From Rubrobacter sp. (GTDB lineage: Bacteria > Actinomycetota > Rubrobacteria > Rubrobacterales > Rubrobacteraceae): a stretch of 16,896 bases of DNA. The position numbers and the translations under genes were made by a program. A model generated the notes under the pieces. That model was given only the letters and a program-made list of their open reading frames with translations. It had not been told where the DNA came from and did no database searches. The stretch is taken from NCBI GenBank assembly GCA_019247245.1, contig JAFAPF010000135.1, positions 1-16,896 on the forward strand, given 5' to 3'. The first letter of the stretch is position 1. Every line of letters begins with the position of its first letter. Below are positions 12,584 to 16,896 of this stretch, piece by piece.

Positions 12584-13732
12584 GTGAGGATAGCGCACAT
12601 CTCGGATACACACCTAGGATACACTCGCTACGCGCGGCTCGACCCGAAGACAAATCGTAACCAGCGGGAGGTAGACGCGCAGGAGGCTTACAGACGGACG
12701 GTAGATGAGATCCTGGAGAGGGATGTGGACCTCGTGATCCACTCGGGCGACGTCTTCGACTCTATCCGCCCGGCGACACACGTGATCATCGGCTTCCTCA
12801 AGGAGACGACCCGGATCACGCGCGACGCTCGCATCCCCTACCTCGGCATCGCCGGGAACCATGAAACTCCGCGCCTGCGCACCACGACCGCCGCCTTAGA
12901 GTATGGGAACCTAGTGCGCGCCTACTTCGCCTACGGCTTTAGGGACGAATACGAACCGGTGGACGTCGGTGACGCGCGCGTCGGCGTCACGCTCGTACCG
13001 CATGGTGCAGTGGTGGACAACGAGGTTATCGTCAGCCCGGACCTCGACGCCGAGATAAACATAATGGTCACGCATGGAACGGTGCCGGGCCTGGTGGTAA
13101 AGGGGCACGAGCTCGGCGAGGTCGACCTGCCGAACCGCGTACTGGGTGGAGATTTCGACTACATGGCACTCGGGCACTACCACTACTTCCACCAACACAG
13201 AGAGAACGCCTACTACGCTGGGGCTACAGAGCGTTTCGGCTTCGGGGAGGTGGACTCAGTGCCGGGGTTTGCGATCCTTGAGTTCTCCGAGGGTGGAGTC
13301 AAGATAGAGCACGTCCCCATAGAAGCCCGGCCGATGATAGACCTACCCAAGATCGACGCTTCCGATATGACCGGGGCGGACCTCACGGAGGCTATAAGGG
13401 AGCGGGCTGAAGGAGCGGATCTCGACGGGGCAATGGCGCGCCTGAAGGTCATTGACTCACCACGGGGGGTTGCAGGTGAGGTCGGCCGGAAGCTTTTGCG
13501 TGATCTCAAGCGCCGGTGCCTGACCTTCTCGCTGGAGATCACCGAGGCGGGGATGACCGTCGAGGCCGCCGAGGAGATAACAGAGGCGAGCTTTGGGTCT
13601 TTGGAGGAGGAGTTCAAAGCGTTCGTCGGGAAGCGCCGAGAGAGCGGGGAGCTCGAACCAGGGTTCGCCGGGGAGTTCCTAGAGAAGGGGCTCTCCTATT
13701 TGAGGGCTGCCGGGGGTGCGGAGCGACCGTGA
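12584..13732 (+). CDS. sbcD: Mre11/SbcD-type DNA repair exonuclease
   Basis: A 382-residue calcineurin-like phosphoesterase. Metal-binding motifs in order are RIAHISDTHLG (Asp8, His10), VIHSGDVFDS (Asp56), IAGNHETPR (Asn92, catalytic His93), IMVTHGTVPG (His164) and ALGHYHYFH (His198, His200), the full Mn2+ set. With Rad50 it forms the complex that binds, tethers and nicks blocked DNA ends. I chose GTG 12584 because it gives the canonical MRIAHISDTHLG start; an adjoining TTG at 12581 is an equal alternative. The C-terminal part (from about 270) probably includes the capping domain and the helices that bind the Rad50 coiled coil. It follows herA by 12 bp and overlaps the rad50 start by four bases (GTGA), so the two proteins should be made in coupled amounts. 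Confidence 0.95.
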   Translation: MRIAHISDTHLGYTRYARLDPKTNRNQREVDAQEAYRRTVDEILERDVDLVIHSGDVFDSIRPATHVIIGFLKETTRITRDARIPYLGIAGNHETPRLRTTTAALEYGNLVRAYFAYGFRDEYEPVDVGDARVGVTLVPHGAVVDNEVIVSPDLDAEINIMVTHGTVPGLVVKGHELGEVDLPNRVLGGDFDYMALGHYHYFHQHRENAYYAGATERFGFGEVDSVPGFAILEFSEGGVKIEHVPIEARPMIDLPKIDASDMTGADLTEAIRERAEGADLDGAMARLKVIDSPRGVAGEVGRKLLRDLKRRCLTFSLEITEAGMTVEAAEEITEASFGSLEEEFKAFVGKRRESGELEPGFAGEFLEKGLSYLRAAGGAERP

Positions 13733-16626
13733 TCCTGGAGCGCCTCTACCTGGAGAATTACAAACAGTTCCGCGAACCCACGGAACTTTTGCCGCCGGAG
13801 GGGGTCGTAGGAATAGTAGGATCCAACGGCTCGGGAAAGACTACGATCTTCGAGAGCATACTCTGGGCGTTTTTTGGCTCGAGGGGCAAAGACGCGCGCT
13901 TCTCGAACGACTCCATCCCATGGAGCGGGGGTACTACCACCGAGAAGACGACCGTCGAAGTTACGCTCAATATTGCCGGCGCGCCATACAGGGTCGTGCG
14001 CACCCTCTACAGAGGCAAGACGGAGGCCCGGGTTTACTCGGTGGAGGAGGAGATCGTCGGCGGTTCTTCGGAGACCGCAGAATGGGTACAAGAAAGCCTG
14101 CTGGGTATGGATCGGGTGGCGTTCGAGGCAACGTTCTTCGCTCGGCAGAAGGAGCTGGAATTCTTCGCCGGGGTTACAGGCATAAAGCGCCAGCGTGAGA
14201 TAGCACGGATCCTTGGTATAGACCAGGTGGAGGGTGCTCAGGAGCTACTCAGGGCCGATAAGAAGAAGTGTCAGAACGAGGCTGGGTTCCTGGAAGCGCG
14301 CATCGCTGGTGTAGACCGCGAAATTCTCGAGGAAGAGCTGAAAAAGGTCCGCAGACGGCAAGACCGTCTTATGAGGGAGGTTAGCTGCCTGCGGGAGAAG
14401 TTAGAAGGAGTCGAGGACGAGCTCTCGCGAGCCCGGGCGGAGGGGGAGACGTTGGAGGCATCTTATCGGAGGCACAATAAGCTTTCGAGCCTTTTAGCAG
14501 CAGCGGAGTCGGCCCGGGAGCGGGCGGCGGAGAAAGTACAGGAGCTTTCGAAGACGCTGGTGAGGCTCGACAAAGATGAGGAGGAGCTCATCGGAAAGCT
14601 GCGTCCACAGATCGAGAGGCTGCCTGAAGTAGAGATAGAGATCGAAGGCCTTGAAGAGGCACGCCGCAGTCACGAGCGCCGTGTTCTTGCAGAGAAGGAG
14701 ATGCGGCGGCTCGAAGCCGAGGCACACCGGGCGGTCGTTGCGGCTTCGCAGCTCTTGGAGAAGCTTGACAGGGCCGCCGAGCCCATGCGTGGCTTGGGGG
14801 ACGAGCCCCTGCCCGGGTGGGACGCGCTGTTCTCGGTCGAGGACGAGGCCGACAGGATGCTCGGGGCGGAGAGAATCCTCAGTGGGGCAGCCACCCATCT
14901 CTGGAAGCTGGAGGAGCGCTTCCGCTCCTTGAAAGAGGCGAAAGCGCGACAAGAGGAACTCTTTGAAGCAGAGCGCGAACTCGAGGAGTCCCGTGTGCGA
15001 GTCGAGGAGAGGCGTAAGGAGGTCGCCCGGCTCGACACAGAGGTGGAGAACGTGACTGGCGGAGGCACCCTCGAAAAGGAGCTTGCCCGGCTACGTAAAG
15101 AGGAGCGAAGCCTGCAACGCCAGTCGGCTCAGCAGAAGGGCCTCGCAGAAGCCGATGAGAGGGATGCAGAGAAGCTGGACCGGGCACGCCGCATGGTCGA
15201 GCACTCCGAGGAGGTCGCCAGCTGCCCGACATGCCACCGCGGCTTCGAGGGAGACGAGCATAAGGAGGTCATCGAGACGCTGTTGCGGCAAGCCGGAGAG
15301 GCACGTGGGAGGGCTGCAGAAGCCCGTTCCGAGTGCCGGCGTCTCGAAGAGGAGGCCCAGGATTTGTTACGTAGACTCGCGGAGGTGGAGCAACGGCGGG
15401 AGAAGGAGTGTGCACTCCGTGAGGAGCGGGCAAAGGCAACGACCTACCTCGAGGATCTGCGGGATTTGCTGAAACGGGCCTCGGCCCGGGTGGAGAGGCT
15501 GCTGGAAGAACTGGAAGGGGTTGCACCCGTCTCCGAAGATGACCTTGAAGAGGTTGAGCTCCGGGTGGGGCTGCTGCGGATGCTACACGACGCCTACCCG
15601 CGGATAGAGAGCTTCACGGAGAGCCATTCGGGAGCCAGCGCCGCTGTGGCCGAGCGGGAGAGAGAGCTCGCGTACCTGGGAGCGACCCCAGTCTATGAGG
15701 AGACCAGACACGTGCGGCTCCGGGAGGAGAAGGCGGAGCTGGAGCGTTTGCTAGGCCGGATCGAAAGCCTCCAGGCGCGGCTTCGTGACCGCCCGAAGGT
15801 GAAGGAGAGGCTTGAGATCACCGGTAGAGAGCAAGAAGAGGCGACTCGGGAAGCCGAACGCTTGCAGGAGAAGATCTCCTCTCTGGCCTTCGTCGAAGAC
15901 GTTTATCGGGCGAATCGGAAGCGTGTAATGGAGGTGGAGAGGGCGCGTGAAGAGCTGCGGGGTGAGAAGGAGACCCTCGACCAGGAGCTGGGCCGGGTGC
16001 AAAGCCGAGTCGAGAATTTGGAAGGTGAGATCGTACGCTACGAAGAGCAGCGCAAGCTCGCCGATGAGAGGGGCCAGGAAGCGGTGCGTCTTGGAGAGAT
16101 GGATAAGCTCCTCAGCAGGTTCTACAAGGGCCTTACCGCGAGAACCCGCCCCCGCCTTGAAAAAGAGGCTAGCCTCCTCATAAAGGCGCTCACCGACGAT
16201 CGATACGAACGGATGGAGTTCGACGAGAACTACGGCATAAGGCTCTTCGACGGGTTATCAGATGCGTACGAGATCTCGCGTTTCTCCGGTGGAGAAGCTG
16301 ACATCGTGAGCCTGTCCGCGCGGGTGGCACTTTCAAAGATGGTCGCTGCCAAGGGCTCGGAGGCTCTGGGCTTTATCGTCCTGGATGAGGTCTTTGGCGC
16401 TCTGGACGCCGACAGGCGGCGCAACGTACTTCTTGCACTCGACCGGCTGAAGAGGACGTTCGGGCAGATCTTTGTCATCTCCCATGTTGGTGACGTGCAG
16501 GAGTCGGCTCTCCTCGATGAGCTATGGATGGTCGAGGAAGACGAGGAGGGCAAGAGCACCGTCCGACGCCTGAAGGCGAACCTGGACGAACCGGTGGTGC
16601 TCCTCGGCAACACCCACGGTTCATAG
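13729..16626 (+). CDS. sbcC: Rad50/SbcC-type SMC-like ATPase with zinc hook
   Basis: A 965-residue protein starting at GTG 13729, whose first bases overlap the mre11 stop. An upstream extension of this frame lies inside mre11 and is rejected. The N-terminal head is MILERLYLENYKQFREP, with Walker A GSNGSGKTT (31-39) and Q-loop Gln140 in FFARQKEL. Two long Glu/Arg-rich coiled-coil arms (about 165-495 and 505-800) flank a zinc hook CPTC (Cys499, Cys502), through which two molecules join. The C-terminal head has the ABC signature RFSGGEADIVSLSARVALS (SGGE at 853-856), Walker B FIVLDEVFGALDADRR with Asp886-Glu887, and the H-loop VISHV. Length fits the archaeal/bacterial short Rad50 group. It is the ATP-driven partner of the preceding nuclease. 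Confidence 0.96.
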   Translation: MILERLYLENYKQFREPTELLPPEGVVGIVGSNGSGKTTIFESILWAFFGSRGKDARFSNDSIPWSGGTTTEKTTVEVTLNIAGAPYRVVRTLYRGKTEARVYSVEEEIVGGSSETAEWVQESLLGMDRVAFEATFFARQKELEFFAGVTGIKRQREIARILGIDQVEGAQELLRADKKKCQNEAGFLEARIAGVDREILEEELKKVRRRQDRLMREVSCLREKLEGVEDELSRARAEGETLEASYRRHNKLSSLLAAAESARERAAEKVQELSKTLVRLDKDEEELIGKLRPQIERLPEVEIEIEGLEEARRSHERRVLAEKEMRRLEAEAHRAVVAASQLLEKLDRAAEPMRGLGDEPLPGWDALFSVEDEADRMLGAERILSGAATHLWKLEERFRSLKEAKARQEELFEAERELEESRVRVEERRKEVARLDTEVENVTGGGTLEKELARLRKEERSLQRQSAQQKGLAEADERDAEKLDRARRMVEHSEEVASCPTCHRGFEGDEHKEVIETLLRQAGEARGRAAEARSECRRLEEEAQDLLRRLAEVEQRREKECALREERAKATTYLEDLRDLLKRASARVERLLEELEGVAPVSEDDLEEVELRVGLLRMLHDAYPRIESFTESHSGASAAVAERERELAYLGATPVYEETRHVRLREEKAELERLLGRIESLQARLRDRPKVKERLEITGREQEEATREAERLQEKISSLAFVEDVYRANRKRVMEVERAREELRGEKETLDQELGRVQSRVENLEGEIVRYEEQRKLADERGQEAVRLGEMDKLLSRFYKGLTARTRPRLEKEASLLIKALTDDRYERMEFDENYGIRLFDGLSDAYEISRFSGGEADIVSLSARVALSKMVAAKGSEALGFIVLDEVFGALDADRRRNVLLALDRLKRTFGQIFVISHVGDVQESALLDELWMVEEDEEGKSTVRRLKANLDEPVVLLGNTHGS

Positions 16627-16645
16627 AAACGGGAGATTCGCCCCG

Positions 16646-16896
16646 ATGACAAGGACGAGTAACGTCGAACAAGCACACTGCATCGAGTTTACCCTCAGGG
16701 GATCCAAAGATGAGCCTGTAGACCTCCGTAGAACTTTCCGCTCGCATAGCCTGACCTCGCTCCCCCCATGCGCCTCGCCGAAAACGCCGACGTCTTGGAG
16801 TGAACCCTTCCCGTAGATGGACTCCGCCCACGTACCGTGCGAATCTCGGAAAGCGGGCCACCGAACGGAATGATGAGCGTCGTCGGACCACCAGGG
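16646..16896 (+). pseudogene. Broken N-terminus of a probable DNA-3-methyladenine glycosylase-like gene (runs off window)
   Basis: Nineteen bases after rad50, ATG 16646 opens a frame reading MTRTSNVEQAHCIEFTLRGS and then VDLRRTFRSHSLTSLPP, which turns to nonsense and stops at TAG 16814. From a run of six C at 16762-16767 the -1 frame continues the same protein sense: (P)MRLAENADVLE, a TGA at 16801-16803, then TLPVDGLRPRTVRISESGPP up to the window end. Joined, the pieces resemble the N-terminal domain of actinobacterial/chloroflexal DNA-3-methyladenine glycosylase (AlkA-like) proteins ('VDL..TLRSHGV..LPP.R..E.A..LE.TL....RPRTVRI.EG'), recalled from pattern only. Loss of one C plus one nonsense change would explain it. 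A sequencing error could cause the frameshift but not also the TGA. The family call is tentative; the two-frame continuation is what is seen. Confidence 0.5.

Noticed and set aside
11942..12613. 223-codon minus-strand frame
   Set aside because: Antisense shadow of the herA ATPase core and C-terminus; long only because of GC-rich codon bias.
13516..13728. 71-codon N-terminal extension of rad50
   Set aside because: It lies wholly inside mre11 in another frame, has no SMC-like sequence, and the canonical MILERLYLENYKQF start at GTG 13729 overlaps the mre11 stop by four bases.

Overview
The window comes from a GC-rich bacterium. GTG and TTG starts, 4-bp start/stop overlaps, an actinobacterial-type 7Fe ferredoxin, an actinobacterial CTCGLYA-type conserved protein and several apparently leaderless genes suggest an actinobacterium, possibly of the Rubrobacter lineage. 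That assignment is inference; no rRNA or other marker is present.

Left part (1-3654, minus strand). From right to left the genes are: a NUDIX hydrolase; a TPP riboswitch followed by a 36-codon leader ORF coupled to thiD and thiM (thiamine precursor salvage); a conserved protein with a CTCGLYA motif coupled to a 46-residue charged micro-ORF; and the start of a DUF2071/YqjF-like gene cut by the window edge. The intervals 235-456 and 1113-1209 hold promoter-like elements and nothing else I can identify.

Middle part (3655-7396). A plus-strand SRPBCC/START-like protein converges on a minus-strand 7Fe ferredoxin. Upstream of the ferredoxin lie a CRP/FNR-like palindrome and then a Crp/Fnr-family regulator gene. 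Divergent from the regulator is a short-chain dehydrogenase, convergent with a hypothetical protein carrying two C-terminal membrane segments. The 7147-7396 gap separates that gene from the next operon and holds only a 10-bp palindrome that I can point to.

Right part (7397-16896, plus strand). A compact gene string runs M20 peptidase, unknown 194-residue protein, NurA-like nuclease, HerA-like ATPase, Mre11/SbcD nuclease and Rad50/SbcC zinc-hook ATPase, most joined by 0- to 4-bp junctions. In archaea the last four families form the DNA-end resection machine: Mre11-Rad50 opens the break and HerA-NurA degrades one strand processively. Here they sit together in what looks like a bacterium, with an unrecognised small partner and an atypical HerA P-loop. 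Nineteen bases after rad50 are the remains of another gene, probably a DNA-3-methyladenine glycosylase, with a frameshift in a C-run and a stop codon.

Recurrent theme. Five genes have a TANNNT-like -10 box 7-8 bases before the start codon and no Shine-Dalgarno sequence, which predicts leaderless mRNAs. Genes inside operons instead use Shine-Dalgarno sequences or translational coupling.
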